From Verrucomicrobiales bacterium (lineage in GTDB: Bacteria; Verrucomicrobiota; Verrucomicrobiia; Limisphaerales; UBA11320), in the NCBI GenBank assembly GCA_016793885.1, contig JAEUHE010000086.1, forward strand, positions 23,780 through 87,779: DNA of 64,000 bases, in the 5' to 3' direction. This document shows positions 55,501-63,877 of this stretch, one piece after another (the stretch's first letter is position 1; every line of letters begins with the position of its first letter). Under the pieces are notes generated by a model. It did no database searches. It was given only the letters and a program-made list of their open reading frames with translations, and was not told the DNA's origin. The position numbers and the translations under genes are program-made.

Positions 55501-56313
55501 TTATCAGGGACACGGTTACAACTTCACGAAGCGAACACTCAGAGCGATAGCTCAAGGCGCGGGTCTAGAGTGAAGCAAAAATTAAGACTTTGGGCCACCC
55601 TCAAGCCGACCTCCGCAACCAATAATGGCTCAAAACGTGACATAGGGGAATCTCCCCTCAGGGGTTGTAGTCGTCAATAGACAATTTTCAGCCGGGCCGA
55701 GGGGTGTGAGGGGCCTTGAGCACCAACGGTGCGTGCCATCCGAGCCGGGGGTGACAACCCCAGGTGGCCATCCCCCCTTCCATCCCGGGCTGAAAGCCCG
55801 GCCTGAGGCCACCGCGTCCGTCGCGAATTTTCACCTGACGCCGATCCACCCTCACCCCGTCTAGATCACACCGAAACCGGGACTTCCTGAAGAAAAAGTC
55901 TTGGAGAACTGGGAAGGCGTGCCTATATATGAATGGAACCAAACGCACCGAATGCTGAACCCGCTCCAACCGCGCCGGATGAAAGCTGCCTGAATCTTCA
56001 GTCGTTTCCTCAGACTTCTACGGTGAGATGTGAATCCGATTCTGACGTGATGTATAACTGCAAGAGAGGAGCGCAAACTCCTCGAGATCCCAAGTCGCCA
56101 CCTGGCCGTCCGATCCGATCCCCTGACCGGGACTGGATCGATGCTGGTCGGTTTTGGGACAGTTGCAGCGCGCCGACGCGGCGTGCCGTCGCTCTCGCCT
56201 TCTCGTTCGTGGGACGCAGGCTCTTTCCGCCTAGGCACTTCGATGCGCAACACCTCGGCGACCACCGTTCGCGGCATGCGGACTGCTCGCGGTTCTTCAG
56301 TGCTTGGGAGCCA
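55501..56313. other. Divergent intergenic region between the two beta-helix genes
   Basis: About 0.8 kb with no supported gene. The plus-strand frame open from 55933 reads as non-coding until the signal peptide after 56314. Promoters for both genes must lie here. A GC-rich repeat-like stretch occupies about 55640-55830 (listed separately). Confidence 0.55.
55640..55830. repeat. GC-rich intergenic repeat-like stretch with hairpins
   Basis: The region contains a perfect CCGGGCT-GAA-AGCCCGG hairpin at 55785-55801, a GGGGTTG/CAACCCC pair, and alternating C/G runs. Its style matches dispersed intergenic repeats of Planctomycetes and Verrucomicrobia. There is no second copy in this window, so the assignment as a repeat is tentative. 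Confidence 0.4.
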
Positions 56314-57840
56314 ATGTCATCATCCGCCATGAAGAAGTTTTTCACCATTTGCCTCTGCCTCGGTATCGCGGCAGGCCTGTCCTTCAACGGGTCGAGGCTC
56401 GTCGCGGCCGACAATCCCGTTCTCCCGCCCAAGCAGCTCAAGGTGGTGAACAGCGACGTTCCAGGAATTCTGGTGCAGCCCACCAATCAATATGCCGATG
56501 CCGGTCGGAGCGCCACCTTCACCGTGACCGCCACGGGGGACGCACCCCTGAGCTACTCCTGGACCTTCAACGGATCGCCGGTGGGCACCGACAGCCCGAC
56601 CTACGTCCGGAGCAACTGCCAGGTCTCGGACAACGGAGGCAGAATCCGAGTGACCGTGCGCAATGCGCGCGGCTCGGTGCAGAGCACCATCGCCATTCTC
56701 ACGGTGAGATGGACCGGAACCAACTACTACGTCTCGCCCAGTGGCTCCGCCGGGAACAACGGCCTCAGCCCCAGCTCGCCCTGGTCGCTCAGTCACGCCA
56801 TGGCTCAGGTCGGCGTGTCCAACACCATCAATCTGCTCCCGGGAACTTATCCCACGATCTACATCTACAAGCGGGGCTGCACCGTCCGCTCCACGGTTAA
56901 ATGGGGAGCCAAAGTGGTGGGATCCCCGGGTTCCCACGCCATCTACTCCGCCGACGGCATTCACAATGTGATGGTCGAAGGGGTTCATGTGCAGTCCTCC
57001 TACATCGATGGCATCAAGATCAATGGGACCAACTCGACCATCCGCGGCTGCTGGATTCAGAACGCCGGGCGAGGTCACCCCAGCGCCGTCCAGAACAGCA
57101 ATGGCTCCTACACGGGCCAGGGCATCTCGGCTTATAACCTGCACGGAACGGTGATCGAGCAGAACCTGATCGAGAACTGCGGCATGAACACGCGCAAGGA
57201 CCACGGCATGTATGTCAGCGGGACCAATCTGGTCATTCGTGGCAATGTGGTTCGCAACAACCTGAGCTGGGGCATCCAGGTGTATGACTCCTACGGAGAC
57301 TGCCGCAACGTGGTGGTTAACAACAATCTGGTGTATGGAAATGGGGTCGGCGCACTGACCATCTGGAGCAAGTACAACCACACCAACTATATTCTCAACA
57401 ACACGCTGATCGCCTCGGAGTATTGCGTCATTGCGGAGAATTGCCGGCTGGTCGTGGCGAACAACATCATCATGGCCGGCCCTTCCTGGTACCCCTGCCT
57501 GGCGGGCCCCAGCGGCACCATCATCTACAGCAGCAACAATGTCTTCAACAAGCCGTCGTCGGCCGGGGATCCCCGCACGGCCTCCGACCTGGTAACCTCG
57601 AATCCGGGATTCCTCAATACCGCCCGGGGGCTGTATTGGCTCACCTCCTCCAGCCCGGCGCGAGGACGTGCCCGCAAGGTCACGGCGTTCAACTACCCCA
57701 ACTTCTTCGCCGACGCCGATCTCGGATCGGCCTCCCGCGACGCTGGAGCCTTCGAGTACGATCCTTCCTACGCCGGAGACACGCGCGTGTTGGCGCCCTC
57801 GCCGGCAGTGCCCGATTACTGGGCCCGGGTGTTGAACTAG
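56314..57840 (+). CDS. Secreted Ig-like plus right-handed parallel beta-helix protein (paralogue)
   Basis: The start is placed at 56314 (GGGAG at 56306-56310), with 56329 as alternative; both give a signal peptide MKKFFTICLCLGIAAG...VAA. The 127 residues upstream in the same frame do not look like protein. The mature part has an Ig-like domain (SYSWTFNGSPVGTDSP) and a beta-helix with YYVSPSGSAGNNG, NSTIRGCWIQNAGRGH and NLVIRGNVVRNNLSWGIQVYDSYG. These match the gene at 53200-55500 almost position by position. It ends after the helix (PDYWARVLN) and lacks the SdrD_B-like and fibronectin-like tail of its paralogue. Probable extracellular carbohydrate-binding or carbohydrate-modifying protein; no active site identified. 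Confidence 0.87.
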   Translation: MSSSAMKKFFTICLCLGIAAGLSFNGSRLVAADNPVLPPKQLKVVNSDVPGILVQPTNQYADAGRSATFTVTATGDAPLSYSWTFNGSPVGTDSPTYVRSNCQVSDNGGRIRVTVRNARGSVQSTIAILTVRWTGTNYYVSPSGSAGNNGLSPSSPWSLSHAMAQVGVSNTINLLPGTYPTIYIYKRGCTVRSTVKWGAKVVGSPGSHAIYSADGIHNVMVEGVHVQSSYIDGIKINGTNSTIRGCWIQNAGRGHPSAVQNSNGSYTGQGISAYNLHGTVIEQNLIENCGMNTRKDHGMYVSGTNLVIRGNVVRNNLSWGIQVYDSYGDCRNVVVNNNLVYGNGVGALTIWSKYNHTNYILNNTLIASEYCVIAENCRLVVANNIIMAGPSWYPCLAGPSGTIIYSSNNVFNKPSSAGDPRTASDLVTSNPGFLNTARGLYWLTSSSPARGRARKVTAFNYPNFFADADLGSASRDAGAFEYDPSYAGDTRVLAPSPAVPDYWARVLN

Positions 57841-57964
57841 ACTAGCGTCATTTCCCGCGGTCCTCACACGAAGGCCGCTGAGGTCACAGAGGCGAAGCGG
57901 GGAACCGAGGGTTGAACCGCAAAGGACGCGATGTGGGAAGGGGAAGGAGACGGAATGGGCGGCA

Positions 57965-58103
57965 GATTGCACATTGCGAATTGCTCATTGCTCATTTGTC
58001 ATTGCCGAGAAATGAGACCCGCTGCGCTCGGGGAATTATCCGAGCACGGAAAATCCTACGCCCCATTGTGCAATGTGAAATGAGCAATGAACAATGTGCA
58101 ATC
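57965..58103. repeat. Hairpin repeat unit 1
   Basis: It opens GATTGCACATTG and closes CAATGTGCAATC, so the ends can pair. Inner ATTGCTCATT/AATGAGCAAT tracts extend the stem. It is one of four copies in the window; this copy carries a variant central segment (GGGGAATTATCCGAGCACGG) shared with unit 3. Confidence 0.85.
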
Positions 58104-58229
58104 CCCTGCTCCCTCTGCTCCCTCTGCTCCCCGCCGACCTTTGCGAGCACCAACGCCACTAGGCTTTCCGGAGTGGGACCGAGGGTTGAACCGCGATGTG
58201 GGAAGGGGAAGGAGACGGAATGGGCGGCG

Positions 58230-58388
58230 GATTGCACATTGCGAATTGCTCATTGCTCATTTGTCATTGCCGAGAAGTGAGGCCCGCTGCGCTCGGGGTT
58301 GGGGCAGGCGGGCGACGCTACAATTGATAGGGGCCGTGTCGGGGTCCCCAATGTGCAATGTGAAATGAGCAATGAACAATGTGCAATC
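58230..58388. repeat. Hairpin repeat unit 2
   Basis: It has the same paired ends as unit 1. The centre differs, with GGGGCAGGCGGGCGACGCT and CAATTGATAGGGGCCGTG, a segment also found in unit 4 in the opposite orientation. Confidence 0.85.
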
Positions 58389-58468
58389 CCCTGCTCTCCC
58401 TGCTCGCCCTGCTTCCTCGGTTCCCCGCCGACCGGAGTGCGGCCTGCGCACTCCGGTCCGCGTTGGCC

Positions 58469-59599
58469 TTACGGCAGGACGCGCAGGCGATAGAGACGGA
58501 TCGTCCGGTTGGCACCGAAGATATCATCCACAAACACTTCTCCCGATTCTCCCGGGGTCGTGACCGCGATTCCCACCGCCACCCACTCGATCTGCGCCTT
58601 GGCTTCGTTCAGCCGCTCCACCTGATAGGCTTTCCATCGCTGCGCTTGAAACCGCAGCCGCACATCGGCTCCCACAATCTCAACCGAACTCAGCGCCAGG
58701 CGGCTCTGCGGATTCTTGGGATCGGTCGCGGCTTCAAACTCGTCGAGGTTGCCCATACCGTCGGAGTCGGAATCGATGCCGGCATCGGCGGCGCTGTTCG
58801 GATTCAACCCGTAGCGCGTCTCCCAATCGTCCGGAAGTCCATCCGTGTCCGTATCGATGACGGGCGCATTCACCAGACAGAAATCCACGGTCGTGATGGG
58901 CTTCGTTCCGGTGTACAGCACATCGAAGGTGCCGTCGCATTTACCGGGTCCCTTGCCGGGAGGGAAGGTCGAGGTGTCGACCTGCACCAGCACATCCGTG
59001 TTGCTGATTGGGGGAGTGAAGCTGTAGCGACCGGCTGCGTCGGTGTTGGTGGCAATCACCGTGGTCCCGCCTCCCGGGGTAGGATAGGAAAGTCGCACCG
59101 TCACGCCCGGAACGCCCGGCTCATTGTCCTCCTGCAGGCCGTTGTCGTTCCGATCCAGGAATACAAAGTCCCCAATCAACGGCAACGGCGTGGCGCAATC
59201 CAGGTTCTTGTAGAGGGTTAGCTTGCCATCAATGGTGGCTTCATACCCGGCCGCGATTTCATCGCAGGAAAAAATCAGCGGCGTCGGGCAGCCGGGATAC
59301 GACACCCGCATAAAAACTGGGATCGGGGTGAGATTACCCTGAAACTCGCCTCCAGGCAGGCCATCGTCCTCGTCCTCATAGCGGAGATGGTAGTTGAAAA
59401 TAATACCGGGCTGAGTCAATTGGGAGACGAGCACCACATTGTCGCTGCAGCGGACCGCTTCCACCAGCAGCCCCGAAGTGGGAATCTGATTCATCGTAAG
59501 CACACCGCAAATATCGATATAACGAACGGTGGCTTCAGCGGGTTTGGATAAGAGGGCGAGGGTAGTAAGGGCGAGTACGAATGTACGAATGGTTGTCAT
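58469..59599 (-). CDS. Secreted protein with SdrD_B-like domain and thrombospondin-type-3 Ca-binding repeats
   Basis: The 376-residue protein has a signal peptide (about 1-23, KPAEA). Next come a beta-rich region with several cysteines, an SdrD_B-like domain (about 140-235: GDFVFLDRNDNGLQEDNEPGVPG and DAAGRYSF), and an Asp-rich Ca-binding stretch (DTDTDGLPDDWETRYGLNP, DSDSDGMGNLDEFEAATDP). A short C-terminal beta domain ends RLYRLRVLP. TSP3-like stretches followed by such a tail are very common in Verrucomicrobia exported proteins. The likely location is extracellular or surface-bound. It is transcribed away from the epimerase gene and lies inside the inverted-repeat segment. No enzymatic motif is seen. 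Confidence 0.85.
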   Translation of the reverse strand: MTTIRTFVLALTTLALLSKPAEATVRYIDICGVLTMNQIPTSGLLVEAVRCSDNVVLVSQLTQPGIIFNYHLRYEDEDDGLPGGEFQGNLTPIPVFMRVSYPGCPTPLIFSCDEIAAGYEATIDGKLTLYKNLDCATPLPLIGDFVFLDRNDNGLQEDNEPGVPGVTVRLSYPTPGGGTTVIATNTDAAGRYSFTPPISNTDVLVQVDTSTFPPGKGPGKCDGTFDVLYTGTKPITTVDFCLVNAPVIDTDTDGLPDDWETRYGLNPNSAADAGIDSDSDGMGNLDEFEAATDPKNPQSRLALSSVEIVGADVRLRFQAQRWKAYQVERLNEAKAQIEWVAVGIAVTTPGESGEVFVDDIFGANRTIRLYRLRVLP

Positions 59600-59872
59600 G
59601 ATTTTACGATCCTTTCACGTGCGAGCGAAGTATGTCTAGCAATTGGACAGCCAATAAGCAACTTCGAATGCTGCGGAGGCTTGGTTTTTAGTCTGGCCCC
59701 ACCCCCACTGTTCCCTAGTATCAACTGGGTCTATCGCGCCGCCGAGCGCCGGGGCCTAAAATTGCCCCTATACCCGGGCCGTTTGCAGCCGATAATAGCA
59801 CTGGTTGGTGTGTGCGGGTGATCTCGCCGGGCCGGCCAGGCCTCGGACCCGTAAAGTCTGATTTTCAACGCA
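59600..59872. other. Divergent intergenic region
   Basis: 273 bp between the Ca-binding protein gene (-) and the epimerase gene (+). No gene is supported. It must contain promoters for both directions, but no clear consensus can be placed. Confidence 0.4.
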
Positions 59873-60907
59873 ATGAATAATAGGTACCAAGAAGTTTGTG
59901 AGCAGCTGGCTCGGAAGCCGGCCCGTTGGCTCGTGACCGGAGCGGCCGGCTTTATCGGCTCCAACCTGCTGCAAAAGCTGCTGTCGCTCGATCAGGAAGT
60001 GGTGGGACTCGACAATCTGTCGACCGGGTTCACCAAAAACCTCGACCAGGTGCGGGGGTTGGTGACCCCCGCTCAATGGGCGCGCTTTCGCTTTGTGAAC
60101 GGCGACATTCAAAACCTCGAAACCTGCCGCGAGGCCTGCCGCTCCGCCGACTATCTCCTGCACCAGGCAGCCCTGGGGTCGGTGCCCCGGTCCATCGAGG
60201 ATCCGGTCACCAGCAATGCCTCGAATGTGGACGGCTTCGTCAGTATCTGCTGGGCGGCTCATCTCGAGAAGGTGAAGTCCGCCGTCTATGCCTCCAGCAG
60301 CGCGGTCTATGGTGATCATCCCGCCCTGCCCAAGCGCGAGGAGGCGATCGGCGAATCCTTGTCCCCCTACGGCGCCACCAAGCTGATGAACGAGATCTAT
60401 GCCGGGGTCTTCTCCCGCTGCTATGGGATGAAGCTCACCGGTCTGCGCTACTTCAATGTGTTTGGCCCCCGCCAGGATCCCGATGGCGCCTACGCGGCGG
60501 TCATCCCGAAATGGATTGCGTCGATGATTCGCAATCAGCCCATCCAGATCAATGGGGATGGAGAGACCAGTCGCGATTTCTGCTACATTGCTAATGTGGT
60601 CCAGGCCAACATCCTGGCCGCCACCGATCCGGGTCTCCCGACCGGGCATCGGGTGTTTAACGTCGCTCTCGATCAGCGTTTGACGCTGAACCAGCTGTTC
60701 CAGCTGCTGCGCGAGCGCCTGATGAACGATCATCCGCACCTGAAGAAGGTCGCCCCGCTTTATGCGGAATTCAGAGCGGGCGATGTGCGCCACTCCCAGG
60801 CGGATATCTCACTGATTCGCAAGGTGCTCGGCTACGAGCCCACCTATAATGTCAGCGCGGGTCTCGACGAAGCGCTTTCCTGGTACCAGGCCAACCTCAA
60901 AGGTTAG
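59873..60907 (+). CDS. NAD-dependent UDP-sugar 4-epimerase (WbpP/TviC-like SDR)
   Basis: The 344-residue extended SDR protein has the nucleotide-binding LVTGAAGFIGSNL (about 20-32), YASSSAVYGD with the catalytic Ser, the SPYGATKLMNE segment holding Tyr and Lys, and SRDFCYIANVVQANILA near 235. The N-terminal extension and the last motif match the WbpP/TviC/WbgU group, which interconverts UDP-GlcNAc and UDP-GalNAc or their uronic acids. It is followed after 58 nt by the MBOAT gene and probably supplies a sugar for a polysaccharide that is then acylated. No strong Shine-Dalgarno precedes the ATG. Confidence 0.92.
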   Translation: MNNRYQEVCEQLARKPARWLVTGAAGFIGSNLLQKLLSLDQEVVGLDNLSTGFTKNLDQVRGLVTPAQWARFRFVNGDIQNLETCREACRSADYLLHQAALGSVPRSIEDPVTSNASNVDGFVSICWAAHLEKVKSAVYASSSAVYGDHPALPKREEAIGESLSPYGATKLMNEIYAGVFSRCYGMKLTGLRYFNVFGPRQDPDGAYAAVIPKWIASMIRNQPIQINGDGETSRDFCYIANVVQANILAATDPGLPTGHRVFNVALDQRLTLNQLFQLLRERLMNDHPHLKKVAPLYAEFRAGDVRHSQADISLIRKVLGYEPTYNVSAGLDEALSWYQANLKG

Positions 60908-60965
60908 CCGATCGATTTGGGCAATCTGACCTACCCAATCTGAAGCCCGCTGGCCGCCGAAGCTT

Positions 60966-62390
60966 ATGCTTTTCACATCGCTCGATTTTGCATGGTTTTT
61001 GCCGTGCGTCTTCCTGCTGTACTGGGGACTGGGCGCGAATCGGCTCAAGACCCAGAACTTTATCCTGCTGGTGGCGAGCTACGTCTTCTATGGCTGGTGG
61101 GATTGGAGATTCCTGCTGCTGCTCTTTTGCAGCTCCGTGCTGGATTTCACCGTGGGATTGGGTTTGGGTCGGCTCACGAATCCGAAGCATCGCAAAATGC
61201 TGTTGGGGGTCAGCATCACGGCGAACCTCACCGCTCTCGGCTTCTTCAAGTACTTCAACTTTTTCGCGGCCAGCTATGTGGATCTGCTCCATAGCCTGGG
61301 CTTGCAGGCCAATCCGGTGTCCCTGTCCGTCATCCTCCCGGTCGGCCTCAGTTTCTACACCTTCCAGAGCATTAGTTATGGCATCGATGTGTACCGCCGG
61401 CATATCGAACCGACCAAGGACTGGCTGGCCTTCCTGGCCTATGTCAGCTTTTTCCCACAATTGGTGGCGGGGCCGATTGAGCGTGCCTCGCATCTCCTGC
61501 CGCAGTTCAAATCCATTCGGACGGTGGGCCCCGACCAGCTGATCGACGGCGCCAACCAGTTTTTATGGGGCATGTTCAAGAAGCTGGTTATCGCCGACAA
61601 TTGCGCGGTGATCGCGGATCGCTCGTTCGATAACTATGGCAGCATGACCTCGGGGGAGTTGATCGTGGGCTTGCTTTGCTTCAGCTTCCAGATTTACGGG
61701 GACTTCAGCGGATACTCGGATATGGCGGTCGGGACGGCGCGGCTGTTTGGATTCTCGTTGATGCGAAACTTCCGGCTGCCGTATTTCTCCCGGGATGTCG
61801 CGGAGTTCTGGCGGACCTGGCACATCTCCCTCTCGTCCTGGTTTCGCGACTACCTTTACATCCCGCTGGGAGGCAGCCGGGGTGGCAAGTGGAAGAGCGT
61901 TCGCAACACGCTGATCGTGTTTCTCGTGAGCGGTCTGTGGCATGGGGCCAACTGGACTTTCGTGATCTGGGGTCTGTTGCATGCCCTGTACTTCATGCCG
62001 CTGCTGCTCACTGCGCGGAACCGGCAGCACACCGAGATGATCGCTCCCGGGCGTTGGCTGCCCTCGCCGGTTGAGGTGCTGCATGTGGTGTCGACGTTCT
62101 GTCTGGTCTCCTTGGCCTGGGTCTTTTTCCGCTCCATGAGCTTTGGGGATGCCATCGGTTACTGCTGGCGAATGGTCACGGACGCCCGTTTCGTTCTGCC
62201 GGAAGGCACTGGCAAGTGCTTCGTCTTTGTGCTGATCATGCTGGCGATGGAATGGGTTAAGCGGACCGAGCTGTATCCGCTGCGCATTCAGGGGCGGCTG
62301 GCGTCGGTGGTCGCCTTCGCGACGGTCACATGGATGGTTCTGATTTGGGGAGCCTATGGTGAAAAGAAATTCATCTACTTTCAGTTCTAA
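60966..62390 (+). CDS. MBOAT family O-acyltransferase (AlgI-like)
   Basis: The 474-residue membrane protein has about ten to twelve hydrophobic helices. It shows family phrases LPVGLSFYTFQSISYGIDVYR, FFPQLVAGPIERA, FWRTWHISLSSWFRDYLYIPLGG and the catalytic-His region SGLWHGANWTFVIWG (His near residue 323). AlgI-type proteins pass acetyl groups across the inner membrane for O-acetylation of exported polysaccharides, with SGNH proteins as the periplasmic partner. The last 35 nt overlap the SGNH gene, so the two are translated together. The acceptor polysaccharide is not known. Confidence 0.94.
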   Translation: MLFTSLDFAWFLPCVFLLYWGLGANRLKTQNFILLVASYVFYGWWDWRFLLLLFCSSVLDFTVGLGLGRLTNPKHRKMLLGVSITANLTALGFFKYFNFFAASYVDLLHSLGLQANPVSLSVILPVGLSFYTFQSISYGIDVYRRHIEPTKDWLAFLAYVSFFPQLVAGPIERASHLLPQFKSIRTVGPDQLIDGANQFLWGMFKKLVIADNCAVIADRSFDNYGSMTSGELIVGLLCFSFQIYGDFSGYSDMAVGTARLFGFSLMRNFRLPYFSRDVAEFWRTWHISLSSWFRDYLYIPLGGSRGGKWKSVRNTLIVFLVSGLWHGANWTFVIWGLLHALYFMPLLLTARNRQHTEMIAPGRWLPSPVEVLHVVSTFCLVSLAWVFFRSMSFGDAIGYCWRMVTDARFVLPEGTGKCFVFVLIMLAMEWVKRTELYPLRIQGRLASVVAFATVTWMVLIWGAYGEKKFIYFQF

Positions 62391-63408
62391 GCTGCGGAGC
62401 GTGGCTCTGTTCCTGGTGGTGTTCTTCCTCGTGGGGGAGGTGCTGCTGCGGGTCGATTCTCAGCTGCTGAATTGGGATCAGGGCGAGGTGAATCTCAAGA
62501 ACGAGCAGCGGACCAGCACGATTCTCACCGAGGTGGAGTCGGGCAAGTATCACGCTCAAGAGGGCGAGTTGCGCATTCTCGTGCTGGGCGATTCCATCAT
62601 GTATGGGGCCGGAGTTCCGTTTGAGAACACGTTCTCGCAGACCTTGGAGAGCAAGCTTCGCGGCCTTCCCGCCTTCCAGGGCGGTGTCCGGGTCTTGAAT
62701 GCCAGTCGCCCGGGTAACAACACGCTACGGAATCGCCTCGATTTCGAAAAATATTGCGACCTGTTCCAGCCCTCGATCGTGATTCTGGGATACAATCTCA
62801 ACGATGTGTACGGGGTCCAGACCAACGAGACTGTTGCGCCTGCGCCTACTCCGGCGGCGGTGGCGGTGGCGGCGGCGGCCCCCGTGGCGACCGAGAAATC
62901 CTTGGACCGGGTGCGCATGCTGCAGCAGCTGATCTTCTCCTCCAAGGTGGTGGGCTGGACGCTTCCGAAAGTGAACTTGGAGCTGAAGCTCCGGGGCGTG
63001 GTGATGCCCGGCTCGGAGTTCGACCATATGATTCACCAGTCGCATCAGAAGGGGTACCTGGGATGGGAACAAAGCCAGCCGCATCTCCAGTTCATGATCG
63101 ATTACTGCCAGCGCCGAGGAGCGATGTTGATCGGGTATTTGATCCCGGAGTTCAACATGATTGACCGTTACTCCTTCTTCAAGGAGGCGCATCAAATCAT
63201 CAGCGACTTTTTCACCCAACGCGGCGTGGTGGTGGTTCAGGGAGCGGAGCCTTTTCTAACGCAGGACATCGATTATCGGTCGCTGGCAGTCTCGCGTCAT
63301 GACGGCCATCCCAACGCCAAGGCTCACGGCATGATGGCTGACCATATGGTGCGCGTCATCCAGGAGCGATGGCCCGCACGCCGCGCCGCTCCCGCCGCGG
63401 CTCCTTAG
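62356..63408 (+). CDS. SGNH/GDSL-family membrane-anchored hydrolase or acetyltransferase (MBOAT partner)
   Basis: The 350-residue protein has an N-terminal membrane anchor (about 13-32), block I LVLGDSIMYGAG with the Ser nucleophile near residue 80, an LNASRPGNNT block II, GYNLND as block III with its Asn, and RHDGHPNAKAHG as block V with Asp and His. All four SGNH positions are present. An Ala-rich insertion (about residues 160-180) interrupts the domain. A GGGGAG Shine-Dalgarno a few nt upstream and the 35-nt overlap with the MBOAT gene support the start. By analogy to AlgJ/AlgX and PatB it probably transfers acetyl groups to a polysaccharide in the periplasm; esterase activity is the alternative. 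Confidence 0.9.
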   Translation: MVKRNSSTFSSKLRSVALFLVVFFLVGEVLLRVDSQLLNWDQGEVNLKNEQRTSTILTEVESGKYHAQEGELRILVLGDSIMYGAGVPFENTFSQTLESKLRGLPAFQGGVRVLNASRPGNNTLRNRLDFEKYCDLFQPSIVILGYNLNDVYGVQTNETVAPAPTPAAVAVAAAAPVATEKSLDRVRMLQQLIFSSKVVGWTLPKVNLELKLRGVVMPGSEFDHMIHQSHQKGYLGWEQSQPHLQFMIDYCQRRGAMLIGYLIPEFNMIDRYSFFKEAHQIISDFFTQRGVVVVQGAEPFLTQDIDYRSLAVSRHDGHPNAKAHGMMADHMVRVIQERWPARRAAPAAAP

Positions 63409-63453
63409 AACACCAAAGGTCGGCGGGGAGCGGAGGGAGCAGGGGGAGCAGGG

Positions 63454-63612
63454 GATTGCACATTGTTCATTGCTCATTTCACATTGCACATTGGGGACGG
63501 GAAATGGGCCGTAGGATTTTCCGTGCTCGGATAATCCCCCGAGCCCAGCGGGCCTCATTTCTCGGCAATGACAAATGAGCAATGAGCAATGAACAATTCG
63601 CAATGTGCAATC
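63454..63612. repeat. Hairpin repeat unit 3
   Basis: Inverted copy corresponding to unit 1. It has the terminal pair GATTGCACATTG/CAATGTGCAATC and the inner ATTGCTCATT/AATGAGCAAT, with the GGATTTTCCGTGCTCGG centre in common with unit 1 in reverse. Confidence 0.85.
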
Positions 63613-63718
63613 CGCCGCCCATTCCGTCTCCTTCCCCTTCCCACATCGCGGTTCAACCCTCGGTTCCCCTCCGGAAAGCCTAGTGGCGTTGGTGCTCGCA
63701 AAGGTCGGCGGGGAGCCG

Positions 63719-63877
63719 GATTGCACATTGTTCATCGCTCATTTCACATTGCACATTGGGGACCCCGACACGGCCCCTATCAATTGTAGCGTCGCCCGCC
63801 TGCCCCAGCCCCGAGCGCAGCGGGCCTCATTTCTCGGCAATGGCAAATGAGCAATGAACAATTCGCAATGTGCAATC
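63719..63877. repeat. Hairpin repeat unit 4
   Basis: Inverted copy corresponding to unit 2, with the same terminal pairing and the CACGGCCCCTATCAATTG centre. Small substitutions (for example CATCGCTCATT) show that copies are drifting. Confidence 0.85.

Larger units (their letters stand above)
57853..58392. repeat. Left arm of a long inverted repeat
   Basis: About 540 bp that reappear in reverse orientation at 63449-63997 with high identity. Shared blocks include CCGCGGTCCTCACAC, GAGGTCACAGAGGCGAAGCG, GATGTGGGAAGG and two hairpin units. The arm begins 12 nt after the stop of the beta-helix gene. It contains only short frames that read as repeat DNA. Confidence 0.88.

Noticed and set aside
55933..56313. 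N-terminal 127 residues of the second beta-helix frame
   Set aside because: The segment reads as non-coding and precedes a good signal peptide that begins at 56314 or 56329.
57853..58392. Possible CRISPR array
   Set aside because: The repeated blocks are long, palindromic, present in both orientations and lack regular unique spacers; no cas gene is nearby.
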